The notes beneath the pieces are model-generated. The model had not been told where the DNA came from, ran no database searches, and saw only the letters and a program-made list of their open reading frames with translations. Shown here one piece after another: positions 17,462 to 30,022 of a stretch of 64,000 bases of DNA. Location of the stretch: positions 1 to 64,000 of the forward strand of contig JAFAOS010000529.1 in assembly GCA_019247515.1 (NCBI GenBank). Reading direction: 5' to 3'. The stretch's first letter is position 1, and each line of letters opens with the position of its first letter. Source of the DNA: Chloroflexota bacterium. GTDB lineage: Bacteria > Chloroflexota > UBA6077 > CF-72. A program made the translations under genes and the position numbers.

Positions 17462-18979
17462 ATGGCGACAATCGTTCGGGGGAGCCGCTCGGCGGACATT
17501 CACAGGCAGCTCGACCATCCGGTGGTGGACGGCGACGCGCACTGGCTCGAGTCGGTCCCCGTCTTCCACGATTACCTGAAAGCCACCGGCGGGCAGAGCA
17601 TGCTCGACGAGTACGTCAAGACGCAGGATGGCGCCGACCGCTGGTTCCAGACGCCGGCCGAGGAGCGCTTCCGCCAGCGCATGGGCCGCCCCAACTACTG
17701 GTTCGGCCCCGGCAATACCGTGGACCGCGCGACGTCGATGATCCCGCGACTCATGTACGAGCGACTGCCGGACTTCGGCATCGACTTCGCGGTTGTCTAC
17801 CCCACCATGGGACTGGGCGGCTTTCAGGGCGCCAATCGGGTGCAGGGCGCCGGTCTGACCAGCGACCTGCGGCGCTGCTGCGTGCGCGCCTACAACATCA
17901 TGGCCGCCGACATGTTCCGCGCGTATGCCGATCGCATGACGCCGGCGGCAATTATCCCGACCGTCACGCCGCAAGAAGGCGTCGAAGAGGCTGAGTACGC
18001 CGTGAACACCCTGGGCCTGAAGGTCGGCATGTTGCACGGCGTCATCCAGCGACCCATTCCCGCCGACGAGGACTGGCAACCGGACCCGCGCCGACGCCGC
18101 CACTACTTCGACAACCTGGCGCTCGACAGTCCCTACGACTACGACCCGTTGTGGGCCAAAATGGTGGAGCTTGGCCTGGCCTACACCAGTCACAGCGGCA
18201 GCAGCAGCGACACGGCAACCCGCACCTCACCCAGCAGCGTCGTCCAGAGCCGGGTGGGCCACTTCGCGCAGGCGCATCAAATCGCGCTGAAAGGCCTTCT
18301 GCTGGGGGGAGTTCCGCACCGGTTCCCGACGCTGAATTTCGCGTTCCTGGAGGCCGGCATCGCGTGGGCCGTGAACGTGTGCATCGACCTGATGCTGATC
18401 TTCACCAAGTTTGGCCGAGAAGGTCTGGAGCGCGATCTTCATCCGCACAACCTGGACCCCCGCCAGTTGCGCGAGCTGTTCGACGAATACGCTACCGACG
18501 AGCAGTTCCGGGGCAGGATCGACCGCGTCTTCGACGAAAACAATTTGTGGCCCAATCAGCCGGGGAAGACGGCGGAAGACCTGATCGTGCGCGCCGCGGA
18601 CTGGGACGAGTTCGCCGCCGCGCACATCACACGTCCAGAGCAGATCCGCGAGCTGTTCATGCACCAGTTCTATTTCGGCTGCGAGTCAGACGATCCGACC
18701 GTCCGCTGGGCATTCGACGAGCACTCGTCGATGGGCACGCGCTTCAAGCCGATCTTCAGCTCGGATATTTCACACTTTGATGTGACGGACATGACCGAGG
18801 TGCTGGAGGAAGCCTGGGAGCTGGTGGAGCACGAGCTGGTGGACGAACAGGGCTTCCGCGAGCTGACGTTCACGAATCCGGTGACGCTCCATGGCCGCAT
18901 GAATCCTGACTTCTTCAAAGGCACGGTAGTGGAAGCGGAGGCCGAGCGCGAGCTGGCCAGCCCCGCGGTCGGAGTTTAA
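17462..18979 (+). CDS. Amidohydrolase family protein (amidohydrolase_2/ACMSD-like)
   Basis: HPVVDGDAHWLESVPVFHDYL...GIDFAVVYPTMGLGGF...HRFPTLNFAFLEAGIAW. Confidence 0.88.
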   Translation: MATIVRGSRSADIHRQLDHPVVDGDAHWLESVPVFHDYLKATGGQSMLDEYVKTQDGADRWFQTPAEERFRQRMGRPNYWFGPGNTVDRATSMIPRLMYERLPDFGIDFAVVYPTMGLGGFQGANRVQGAGLTSDLRRCCVRAYNIMAADMFRAYADRMTPAAIIPTVTPQEGVEEAEYAVNTLGLKVGMLHGVIQRPIPADEDWQPDPRRRRHYFDNLALDSPYDYDPLWAKMVELGLAYTSHSGSSSDTATRTSPSSVVQSRVGHFAQAHQIALKGLLLGGVPHRFPTLNFAFLEAGIAWAVNVCIDLMLIFTKFGREGLERDLHPHNLDPRQLRELFDEYATDEQFRGRIDRVFDENNLWPNQPGKTAEDLIVRAADWDEFAAAHITRPEQIRELFMHQFYFGCESDDPTVRWAFDEHSSMGTRFKPIFSSDISHFDVTDMTEVLEEAWELVEHELVDEQGFRELTFTNPVTLHGRMNPDFFKGTVVEAEAERELASPAVGV

Positions 18980-18985
18980 TGCACT

Positions 18986-19465
18986 ATGGCCACGATCATC
19001 GCCAACGCGCAACCGGTAACCGACCGAGCCAGCACGTTCAGCGTGCGCGACGCGCCGCTGTTGTCGGAAGGCCAGACGATGACGTTGCTGGCGCAGGCCA
19101 CGGACCTGAAGATCCACCTGAAGGTCCACGCTCCGGGTTGGAATGGCGAGCTGGTCCAGCACCATCATCCGCACGAGGACCACATGTTTTTTGTGCTGGC
19201 GGGCGAGGCGACGTTCCAGGATGAACGCGGCAAGCAGACCCGGGTCGGCCCGATGGAGGGCATCATGCTGCCCAAAGGCGTGATCTATTCGTTCGAAAAC
19301 AGTGGCACTGAGAACCTGGTCATCCTGCGAGCGGGCCTGGTCATCAGGCCCTCGAGCGGCGTGGTGCTGACCGATAAAAGCGCCGACCGGGCGGCGATGC
19401 GCCACGTCATCGACCACTTCGTGGCCAGCGGCACGACCTTCGCCGAGGGCCGCCCTGAGAAGTAG
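18986..19465 (+). CDS. Cupin domain-containing protein
   Basis: HHHPHEDHMFFVLAGEATFQDERG...GPMEGIMLPKGVIYSFENSGTENLVIL. Confidence 0.92.
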   Translation: MATIIANAQPVTDRASTFSVRDAPLLSEGQTMTLLAQATDLKIHLKVHAPGWNGELVQHHHPHEDHMFFVLAGEATFQDERGKQTRVGPMEGIMLPKGVIYSFENSGTENLVILRAGLVIRPSSGVVLTDKSADRAAMRHVIDHFVASGTTFAEGRPEK

Positions 19466-19552
19466 CCCTCACCCCAGCCCTCTCCCAGAGGAAGAGGGAG
19501 GGCTACTTGGCCTCCCTCTCCCTCTGGGAGAGGGTCGGGGTGAGGGAGCAGT
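19466..19552. repeat. Family 4 CCCTCACCC...CTCTCCC / GGGAGAGGG...GGTGAGGG inverted repeat
   Basis: ccctcaccccagccctctcccagaggaagagggagg...cctccctctccctctgggagagggtcggggtgaggg. Confidence 0.85.
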
Positions 19553-19555
19553 TGC

Positions 19556-20926
19556 TTACGCTGCCGCGAACTGGTGGGCGTAGCCTTCGTTGGGCGTCCC
19601 CACGTACGGGAAGCTGGCAAGAAAGGGGGAGGTGGGCGACGGCATGGTGCCGTCCTTGAGCTGTCCGGCAGCGTCGTCGGGCTTGTAGCTGGGTGCAACC
19701 AGGGGCAGCGTGACACCGGCGATGGCCCGCAGCTCGATCGCGACGATGTCGTCGACCAGGCGTCGACCGTTCGGGAAGCCGGCCGCGTCGCCCGCCACGA
19801 GACCAATCGGATTCGGCTGCTGCGTCGGAGGTACGGCGACATTCAATCGCAGCATGTCCGCCTGGGTCGCGCTGGTGAAGTTCTGGAACCCGGGCACGAC
19901 GCCGGCCGGAATACCGGTCAGCAAAATGGCTACCAGGTCAGCTCGCGGCATGTTGACCGCTGCCAGGTTGGGAAACACATTCGGGTACAGCACCGGCAGC
20001 AGCTTCTGGAGCTCAGGCGTTTGATAGTGCTGAAGGAACTGGCTCTCCTGGTTGACGGGTGTCTGGTTCCACAAGTCCTTGGACCACAGCGGGATCAGGA
20101 CCTCGTTGACCAGTGGATTGCCCAGACGCGAAACCTGGATCCACGGCCCCATGTCCTGCGGCGCGGTGCCCATGTTGCGCACGCGTGACTGCTGGCGACT
20201 GGCGGTGGACCACACCCCGATGGTGGCGGTGGAGTCCATCACTCCGTCTGGCCTGGCGCCAGTGCTCGTCAGCTGTTCGATCGGGACCTGAATGGCAATC
20301 GTATGCACGTTGAAGCCCTGCAGCTCGTTGAGTCCGTTGGCGGCAGCCGTTGGAATCAGGTGCAGGTTCTGGAAGGGTCGCAGGTCGCCGAGGTCGAAGA
20401 TGGAACCCAGGTCCACCCAGAAGGGGTCCGCGCGTTGGCCGGCGAAGACCTTGATGCCACCCGGCAGCGAGTGGATCGCCGCGTTGGCCAGGTCGTCGTA
20501 CTTGGGAGTAGAGCGCGGCCCGATGCGACACGGCGGAGTGGCCAGGTCCATGCCGAGGACGTCTGACCTGTCGCCCTGCACGCGTGTGACCGAGTAGAGC
20601 TGGCGCAGGTTCCAGTTGGGGTCCGTCAGCGACGTGATGGGACCCGTGTTGTACAGGAATGTGGTCTGGCTCTGGATATCGGTGGTGAAGCGGAATTGAA
20701 AGCTGATGTCCGGGTTGGCGCCAGGTGCATTGGAGACGTTGATCGAATACAGGACCGAGTCGCCGAAACGATAGAAATTCGGGCCGCCGGCCGGGTCCTG
20801 GCCGGGAATGAAGTTGGCGATCAACGTGACGGTGTCCGGCGCATCCGGACTGACGAACGCGTAGACGTCGGTATTGTCGGCCACGGGATCGGAGGCGATC
20901 TCGGGCGCTTCTCGGTGTGAGGACAT
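19556..20926 (-). CDS. DUF4331 domain-containing protein
   Basis: MSSHREAPEIASDPVADNTDVYAFVSPDAPDTVTLIANFIPGQDPAGGPNFYRF is the canonical DUF4331 N-terminus. Confidence 0.93.
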   Translation of the reverse strand: MSSHREAPEIASDPVADNTDVYAFVSPDAPDTVTLIANFIPGQDPAGGPNFYRFGDSVLYSINVSNAPGANPDISFQFRFTTDIQSQTTFLYNTGPITSLTDPNWNLRQLYSVTRVQGDRSDVLGMDLATPPCRIGPRSTPKYDDLANAAIHSLPGGIKVFAGQRADPFWVDLGSIFDLGDLRPFQNLHLIPTAAANGLNELQGFNVHTIAIQVPIEQLTSTGARPDGVMDSTATIGVWSTASRQQSRVRNMGTAPQDMGPWIQVSRLGNPLVNEVLIPLWSKDLWNQTPVNQESQFLQHYQTPELQKLLPVLYPNVFPNLAAVNMPRADLVAILLTGIPAGVVPGFQNFTSATQADMLRLNVAVPPTQQPNPIGLVAGDAAGFPNGRRLVDDIVAIELRAIAGVTLPLVAPSYKPDDAAGQLKDGTMPSPTSPFLASFPYVGTPNEGYAHQFAAA

Positions 20927-20941
20927 GGGAGTCTTGAATCT

Positions 20942-21258
20942 CCTGACAGGTTGCTCAAAAAATCTGCTTCTCTTTAGAGAAGAATTGCCGGCACTGCGTA
21001 AGCTGGCGGCCACAAACGTGAGCTAGCGCCCTCGGACGAACGCAGGTTCAGTGATTCCACCTACGGTGGAGCCCTTCGGGAGGTTTTCATCAACTTGCTA
21101 AACAGGTTCCTGAAAAAAGGCTGCTTCTCTTTAGAGAAGAATTGCCGGCATTGCGTAAGCTGGCGGCCACAAACGTGAGCTAGCGCCCTCGGACGAACGC
21201 AGGTTCAGTGATTCCACCTACGGTGGAGCCCTTCGGGAGGTTTTCATCAACCTGCTAA
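20942..21258 (+). repeat. Family 1 compound hairpin repeat, tandem pair (157-bp period)
   Basis: GCTTCTCTTTAGAGAAGAATTGCCGGCA at 20966 and 21123; both continue to GGTTCAGTGATTCCACCTACGGTGGAGCCCTTCGGGAGGTTTTCATCAAC. Confidence 0.93.
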
Positions 21259-21560
21259 GCGATCGCCTGATGCAGACTCTGCACGATGGCGCTGTTGGTG
21301 AACGGGATCGCCTGCTCGCCGACCAGGATGGTGCCCGCGCCCGTGGACGGGTCGTCGATATACACGACGAACGGCCGCCCGCCGACGACATTGACGACCG
21401 GCATGGGCGCTGGCGAGCTGGGCGCGGGCACCGGCTGGGCCGGCGTGCGCGTCCGCGAGTCGGCCAGAACTGGCAGCGGCGCTATGGCGCTGAGCGCGCC
21501 AATGGCCGCGACGCTGAGAGACGTCCGTGTGATGAATCCGCGGCGTGTAACAGATGGCAT
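21255..21560 (-). CDS. Small Tat-exported hypothetical protein
   Basis: MPSVTRRGFITRTSLSVAAIGALSAIAPLPVLADS twin-arginine signal; mature ~65 aa GGRPFVVYIDDPSTGAGTILVGEQAIPFTNSAIVQSLHQAIA. Confidence 0.7.
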   Translation of the reverse strand: MPSVTRRGFITRTSLSVAAIGALSAIAPLPVLADSRTRTPAQPVPAPSSPAPMPVVNVVGGRPFVVYIDDPSTGAGTILVGEQAIPFTNSAIVQSLHQAIA

Positions 21561-21664
21561 CGTCGCCTGCTCCTCGTGCGTGATGTCGAGACACAAGCCA
21601 GTACGTCGTCCCCAGCGAGTCGGATCAACGCCGTTCACGTACTGGTGTCCGCGCTGGTATCTTT

Positions 21665-22681
21665 GTGGGCGCGGCGGTGGAATGGAGCACGGACCAGCAA
21701 CAGTTTCAACAGCTCGCCGAGCCGCATCGGTACCAGCTCCAGGTGCATTGCTATCGCATGCTCGGGTCGTTGCACGAAGCGGAGGACCTGGTCCAGGAGA
21801 CTTTCCTGCGCGCGTGGCGCGCGCGGGAACAGTTCGAGGGCCGCGCGTCGTTTCGCAACTGGCTGTACCGGATTGCGACCAACGCCTGTCTGAATGTCAT
21901 CGCGAGCCGCGCGCACGCGCGCAGACTGCTGCCCGATGCGTACGGACCAGCGGCGCACGGCCCGCTGACGGGCTCGCCGCCTGGCGAAGCGGAGGTCGCC
22001 TGGCTGGAGCCCTATCCAGGTATGCTCGTCGACGAGATTGTCGACGTCGAGCCCGGGCCCGAAGCGCTCTACGAGCTGCGCGAGTCCGTCCAACTGGCGT
22101 TCGTCGCCGCCATCCAGCAGCTACCAGCCCGCCAGCGCGCGGTACTGCTGCTGCGCGACGTGTTGGGCTGGTCTGCCATCGAAACGGCGCGGCTGCTGGA
22201 TACCTCCGTGGCTTCGGTCAACAGCGCCCTGCAACGCGCGCGGGCGACGCTGGAGCGCATCGGAGGAGCACGCGAGCAGCTGTCACCGACTGCCACGGAT
22301 GAGCGGCAGCGTGAGCTTCTAGAGCGCTACCTCGAGACCTGGGAAGCCTCCGACATGGACGGGTTCGCGGCCCTGCTCAAAGAAGACGCGATCCTGAGAA
22401 TGCCACCGTGGATCGAGTGGTATCGCGGACGGGAGGCGATCGCCGCTCTCTTCCGCTCGATCCGCCAACCGCGGCCGGCGGGTGGCTCGCGCGCGGTGCT
22501 GACGAGTGCCAACGGGCAGCCAGCCTTCGCCCACTACACGCTCGCCAGCGACGGTTCCGCGTTCCAAGCACAGGCGATTCAGGTCGTCACGTTCGAACAG
22601 GATGCCATCGGCGCGCTGACCGCGTTCCTGGACACCGGGCTTTTCCCGAAGTTCGGACTACCAACAACCCTGCCGCTCTAG
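21665..22681 (+). CDS. ECF RNA polymerase sigma factor with C-terminal SnoaL/NTF2-like domain (SigG/SigJ-like)
   Basis: [97 protein letters not shown]-terminal [31 protein letters not shown]. Confidence 0.93.
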   Translation: MGAAVEWSTDQQQFQQLAEPHRYQLQVHCYRMLGSLHEAEDLVQETFLRAWRAREQFEGRASFRNWLYRIATNACLNVIASRAHARRLLPDAYGPAAHGPLTGSPPGEAEVAWLEPYPGMLVDEIVDVEPGPEALYELRESVQLAFVAAIQQLPARQRAVLLLRDVLGWSAIETARLLDTSVASVNSALQRARATLERIGGAREQLSPTATDERQRELLERYLETWEASDMDGFAALLKEDAILRMPPWIEWYRGREAIAALFRSIRQPRPAGGSRAVLTSANGQPAFAHYTLASDGSAFQAQAIQVVTFEQDAIGALTAFLDTGLFPKFGLPTTLPL

Positions 22682-22749
22682 TATCCTTATCACCCCGCGG
22701 CCGGGCCAATGTCGTCCCTCGCGAAGGAACTTTTGCGACAGGGTGCGAC

Positions 22750-25700
22750 ATGCCGAAGGCCAAGCTTCGCTTTGACCAGACAACTCAACGACTGCCCTTC
22801 AGTTGTCTGCCTGAACGGGATGGCCTGTACGACCCGCGCTTCGAGCACGACGCGTGCGGCGTCTCGTTCGTCGCCGATATCAAGGGCCGCGCCAGTCGCG
22901 AGATCGTCGACACCGCGCTCAGCGCGCTCTGCAACCTGGATCATCGCGGCGCCCAGGGCGCCGAGCCCAATACCGGTGACGGCGCAGGCATCCTGGTCCA
23001 GGTCCCGGACGACTTCCTGAGGCCGATTGTCGACTTCGACCTTCCAGCGCGCGGCGCCTACGCCGTCGGCCTGTGCTTCGTGCCAGCCCAACCCCAGCTC
23101 GCCGCCCGTTCGATGGCCGGCGTCGAAGCAATCGTCCGTGACGAGGGCCTGCGCGTGCTCGGCTGGCGAGACGTGCCGATCAATCCTGCGAGCGTCGGCA
23201 AGACCGCGCGCGGGGTGATGCCCAGCTTCAAGCACCTGTTCCTCGACGACCCCGACGGCGCGCAGGGCGTCGAGCTGGACCGCAAGGTTTTCGTGGCGCG
23301 CAAGCGCTGCGAGCACGAGTTGTCGAGCGCCGAGGCGGTCTACTTCCCGTCGCTTTCGGCGCGAACGCTCATCTATAAAGGAATGCTCACCACGCCGCAG
23401 CTGGCGGAGTTCTTTCCCGACCTGTGCGATCCACGCCTCAGCTCCGCGCTGGCGCTGGTCCACAGCCGCTTTTCGACCAACACCTTCCCGTCGTGGCCGC
23501 TGGCGCATCCGTACCGGATGATCGCCCACAACGGCGAGATCAACACGCTGCAGGGCAACCGCAACTGGTTGCGGGCGCGCGAAGCGCTGATGTCGACGCC
23601 GTGCATCCCCGGTCTGGAGCGCGCATTCCCGATTGTCACCGCCTCGGGTTCGGACACCGCCAGCTTCGACGAATGCCTCGAGCTGCTCCACCTCGCGGGG
23701 CGGCCCATCTGGCACGCCGTGCTGATGATGATCCCCGAAGCCTGGGAAAACCACGCGAGCATGTCGCCGGAGAAGCGGGCCTTTTACCGCTTCCACGCCT
23801 CGCTCATGGAGCCCTGGGACGGCCCCGCGTCGATCGCGTTCACCGACGGCAGCGTCATCGGCGCGGTGCTCGACAGAAATGGCCTGCGCCCGAGCCGCTA
23901 CTGGATTACGGACGACGAGCGAGTCATCATGGCCAGCGAGACCGGCGTCGTGCCCGTCGAGCCGGCGCGGGTGGTCAAGAAAGGCCGCCTGCAGCCCGGG
24001 CGGATGTTCCTGGTGGACACGCGTCAGGGTCGGATCGTCGAGGACGCCGAGCTCAAGGCGCAGCTGGCGTGCGACCAACCGTACGCTCGCTGGCTGGACG
24101 ATGGGCTCATCCACCTGAACGACCTGCCCGCGCGCCAGCACGTGGCGGCCAGCCACGCGTCCGTGCGACGACGCCAGCAGGTCTTCGGCTACACGCACGA
24201 GGAGCTCAAAATTCTGGTGGCGCCGATGGCCCGCGACGGTAGCGAGGCGGTCGGCTCGATGGGTACCGATACGCCGGTGGCGGTGCTATCCGAGCGGCCG
24301 CGTCTGCTGTTCGACTACTTCCAGCAGTTGTTTGCGCAGGTCACCAACCCACCCCTGGATGCCATTCGCGAAGAGCTGGTGACGTCGCTGTCGTCCACGC
24401 TCGGACCAGAAGCAAACCTCCTGCAACCAGGTCCAGAGTCATGCCGACAGGTGGAGCTGCCGTTTCCGATCATCGACAACGACGATCTGGCACGGCTCAT
24501 CCACGTCGACGACGACGGGAACTATCCGCACCTGGCGGCGCACGTCGTCTCGGGTCTGTTCCGCGTGGCGGACGGCGGCGCTGGATTGCGCGTCGCTCTC
24601 GACCGGGCGTGTCTCGAATCGTCCGCCGCTATCGCCGACGGCTGCCGCATCCTGGTCCTGTCCGACCGCAACTCCGATGCGGAGTGGGCGCCAATCCCGT
24701 CACTGTTGCTGACCTCGGCCGTACATCACCATCTGATTCGCGAAAAGACGCGCACGCGGGTTGGCCTGATTGTCGAGACGGGCGACGCGCGCGAGGTCCA
24801 CCACATGGCGCTGCTCATCGGCTACGGCGCGGGCGCCGTCAACCCGTACCTCGCCTTCGAAACCGTCGACGACCTGATCGACAACTCCAGATTCGGGCTG
24901 GGCGGAGCCGACCCGCACGCCGCGATCAAGAAGTACATCAAGTCTGCCGGTAAGGGCGTGCTGAAAGTGATGTCCAAAATGGGCATCTCGACTGTTGCGT
25001 CGTACACGGGCGCGCAGGTGTTCGAGGCGATCGGTTTGTCGCGGGCGCTGGTCGACGAATACTTCACCGGCACCGTTTCTCGTCTGGACGGCATCGGTCT
25101 CGACGAGATCGCTCGCGAGGTCGCGCTGCGCCACGAGGTGGCGTACCCGCGCCGACCGGAGCAGCGCGCGCACCGCGACCTGGAGCTTGGCGGCGAATAC
25201 CAGTGGCGGCGCGAAGGCGAGTACCACCTGTTCAATCCGGAGACGGTCTTCAAGCTCCAGCATGCCACGCGCGCCAGGCGCTACGACGTCTACAAAGAGT
25301 ACACGCGTCTGGTCGACGACCAGGCCCGCCGACTCGCGACGCTGCGCGGCCTGTTCAGCTTCCGCGAGGGCGCGCGCCAGCCGGTGCCGCTTGACGAAGT
25401 GGAGCCGGTCAGCGAGATCGTCAAGCGCTTCGCAACCGGAGCAATGTCCTACGGGTCGATCTCGAAAGAAGCCCACGAAACGCTGGCCATCGCCATGAAC
25501 CGCATCGGTGGCAAGTCCAACACCGGCGAAGGTGGCGAAGACGCCGACCGCTACGTGCCCGATCCCAATGGCGACTGGCGGCGTTCGGCCATCAAGCAGG
25601 TCGCGTCCGGTCGCTTCGGCGTCACTTCGGAGTACCTGGTCAACGCCGACGACCTGCAGATCAAGATGGCGCAGGGGGCCAAGCCCGGCGAAGGCGGCCA

Positions 25701-27349
25701 GTTGCCGGGTCACAAGGTCTATCCGTGGATCGCTCGCACGCGGCATTCGACACCCGGCGTGGGGCTGATCAGTCCGCCACCGCACCACGATATTTACTCC
25801 ATCGAAGACATCAAACAGCTCATCCACGACCTGAAGAACTCGAATCCCCGCGCGCGGGTCCACGTCAAGCTGGTGGCCCAGGTGGGCGTTGGCACGGTGG
25901 CGGCCGGCGTGGCCAAGGCTCGCAGCGACGTGGTGCTGATCTCGGGTCACGACGGCGGCACCGGCGCGTCGCCGCTGACCTCGATCAAGCACGCCGGCGC
26001 ACCGTGGGAGCTGGGCATCGCCGAGACGCAGCAGACGCTGCTCAAGAATGGCTTGCGCGACCGGATTGTCGTCCAGTGCGACGGGCAGCTCAAGACCGGG
26101 CGCGACGTGGTCATTGCCGCGCTGCTCGGCGCGGAGGAGTTCGGTTTCGCGAGCGCGCCGCTGGTGGTGAGCGGCTGCGTGATGATGCGCGTCTGTCACC
26201 TGGACACGTGTCCGGTAGGCGTGGCGACCCAGAACCCGGAGCTTCGAAAACGGTTCTCGGGTAAGCCGGAGTTTGTGGTCAATTTCTTCGAGTTCATCGC
26301 CCAGGAAGTGCGCGAGCACCTGGCGGCGCTCGGCTTCCGGTCGATCGCCGAAGCGGTGGGACACGCCGAAGTCCTCGACATGCGCGCGGCGGTCACGCAC
26401 TGGAAAGCGAACGGGCTGGACCTCTCGCCGATTTTGAAGGTCGCCGACAATCCGTACCCCGGCCAGGACCTGCTGTGCACGCGCAAGCAGAATCACTACC
26501 TCGATCTCGCCCTGGACCAGGAGCTGATCGAGCAAGCCCGGCTGGCGCTCGAGGTTGGCTGGCGGGTAAAGATCGACCTGCCAATCCGCAACGTGAACCG
26601 CAGCGTGGGCACGCTGCTTGGCTCGGAAGTCACCCGCCGCTGGGGCGGCGAAGGACTGCCGGACGATACGATCGAAATCCATTTGCGCGGTTCCGCCGGT
26701 CAGAGCTTCGGCGCGTTTCTGCCGCGCGGGATCACGCTGCACCTGGAGGGCGACGCCAACGACTACACCGCCAAGGGTCTGTCTGGCGGACGCGTGATCC
26801 TGAATCCGGACCGCGACGCGACTTTCGCGGCTGAAGACAACATCATCGCTGGCAACGTCATCCTCTACGGGGCCACGTCCGGCGAAGCCTTCATCCGCGG
26901 CGTCGTCGGCGAGCGCTTCGCGGTGCGCAACTCTGGCGCGACGGCGGTCGTCGAGGGCGTGGGCGATCACGCGTGCGAGTACATGACCGGCGGCCGCGTC
27001 GTGGTGCTGGGACCCACCGGGCGCAATTTCGCGGCCGGCATGTCGGGCGGCATCGCGTACGTCTTCGACTCTGACGGCGCTTTCGAAACCCGTGTCAATC
27101 CAGAGATGGTGGACCTCGAGCCCCTAAACGCGGAGGACCGCGACTGGCTGCTCGGGATCATCGCTCGTCATCGCGAATTGACGGGCTCGCCAGTGGCCGC
27201 GTATATCCTCTCGGACTGGGGCGCGGTGATGCACCGCATGCAGAAGGTGATGCCGCGCGACTACAAGCGCGTGCTGGGCGTCATGCGCCTGGCGGAAGCC
27301 GACGGCATGTCGATCGACGAGGCTCACGATCGGGTGATGGTGGCCGCGC

Positions 27350-27357
<8 letters not shown>
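22750..27357 (+). CDS. gltB: Glutamate synthase large subunit
   Basis: [25 protein letters not shown] (Ntn-Cys), [78 protein letters not shown] at 22750; the 22408 start in the track is upstream read-through. Confidence 0.97.
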
Positions 27358-28798
<1,441 letters not shown>

Positions 28799-28895
28799 AA
28801 AATCGGGAATTGGCAGGTCGGCGGCACCGTTGAGGGTGGTGTCGACACACGCTCACCTCGGGTAGGGCGGCGTCGACAGGGAAACACTTTCAGCT

Positions 28896-29939
28896 ATGAC
28901 GCAACTTCTTCCAATCGGCGACGAGGGTGGCGTGCTGGACGCGGGGGCGCTTGTGCCCACCCCGCCGACAGAGGATGCCGAACTTCTCGACGCGTACTCT
29001 CAGGCTGTCGTCGGCGCCGCCGAACACGTGGCGCCGTCAGTGGTCAAGATCGACGTCCGACAGCGACTGGTCCGACCTGGCAGCCCGCAACGCTCACCCG
29101 TTGAGGTGGGCGGTAGCGGCTCGGGCTTCGTCTTCACGCCCGACGGACTGATTCTCACCAACAGTCACGTGGTGCACAACTCCAGCTCCATCGAGGTCAC
29201 GCTGGCCGACGCGCGCCGCCTGCGGGCGGACCTGGTCGGGGAAGACCCGGACACGGACCTGGCGGTGGTGCGCATCGCCGCCCCCGACCTGGTTCCCGCT
29301 ACGCTGGGTGACTCGGCAAGCCTGCGCCCCGGTCAACTGGTCGTCGCCATCGGCAATCCGCTGGGGTTTCAGGCGACGGTGACCGCGGGTGTGGTCAGCG
29401 CATTGGGCCGCTCGCTGCGGTCGCGCTCGGGACGGCTGATGGACAACATCATTCAAACCGACGCCGCGCTCAACCCCGGCAATTCCGGCGGACCACTTGT
29501 CGACAGCCGCGGCCGCGTCGTCGGCGTCAATACCGCCGTCATCATGCCCGCCCAGGGCATCGCCTTCGCCGTGGCCATCAACACCGCCAAATTCGTCGCC
29601 GGGCGATTGATTCGGGACGGTCGGATTCGGCGCGGCTATATCGGCGTCGCCGGCCAGACGGTCGTCCTCCACCCGCGCATCAGCCGCGCCTGGGGGCTCG
29701 CCGCTCGCTCTGGCGCGCTGATCGTCTCGATCGAACCGAATAGCCCGGCCCAGCAGGCCGGACTGCATGAGCGAGACATCATCGTGGCGCTCGACGGTCA
29801 ACCGGTGGCCAACGTCGACGATTTGCAGCGACTGCTCACCGAACGCCCAGTCGGCGCCCGGCTGCCGATCGTCATCCTGCGCGGCGCCGAGCGGCGCGAG
29901 CTCGACATCCTGCCAGGCGAGTACCAACCGGGGCGTTAG
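28896..29939 (+). CDS. HtrA/DegP-like serine protease (S1C) with PDZ domain, no obvious signal peptide
   Basis: GSGFVFTPDGLILTNSHVV (His), DTDLAVVRI (Asp), NPGNSGGPLVDSRGRVVGVNTA (Ser), PDZ NSPAQQAGLHERDIIVALDGQPV. Confidence 0.93.
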   Translation: MTQLLPIGDEGGVLDAGALVPTPPTEDAELLDAYSQAVVGAAEHVAPSVVKIDVRQRLVRPGSPQRSPVEVGGSGSGFVFTPDGLILTNSHVVHNSSSIEVTLADARRLRADLVGEDPDTDLAVVRIAAPDLVPATLGDSASLRPGQLVVAIGNPLGFQATVTAGVVSALGRSLRSRSGRLMDNIIQTDAALNPGNSGGPLVDSRGRVVGVNTAVIMPAQGIAFAVAINTAKFVAGRLIRDGRIRRGYIGVAGQTVVLHPRISRAWGLAARSGALIVSIEPNSPAQQAGLHERDIIVALDGQPVANVDDLQRLLTERPVGARLPIVILRGAERRELDILPGEYQPGR

Positions 29940-30022
29940 ACCAACGCTCTCATCCCCTCTCCATGAGAATATTTGTCACTTCCTGAGGTACGCCGCGCGA
30001 GCGTGAAGCGTTTGTGGCGCGT

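Noticed and set aside
22690-24198. 502-aa minus-strand ORF
   Set aside because: Antisense to the N-terminal half of gltB.
24700-26970. 756-aa minus-strand ORF
   Set aside because: Entirely antisense to gltB, which has unmistakable conserved motifs; shadow ORF.
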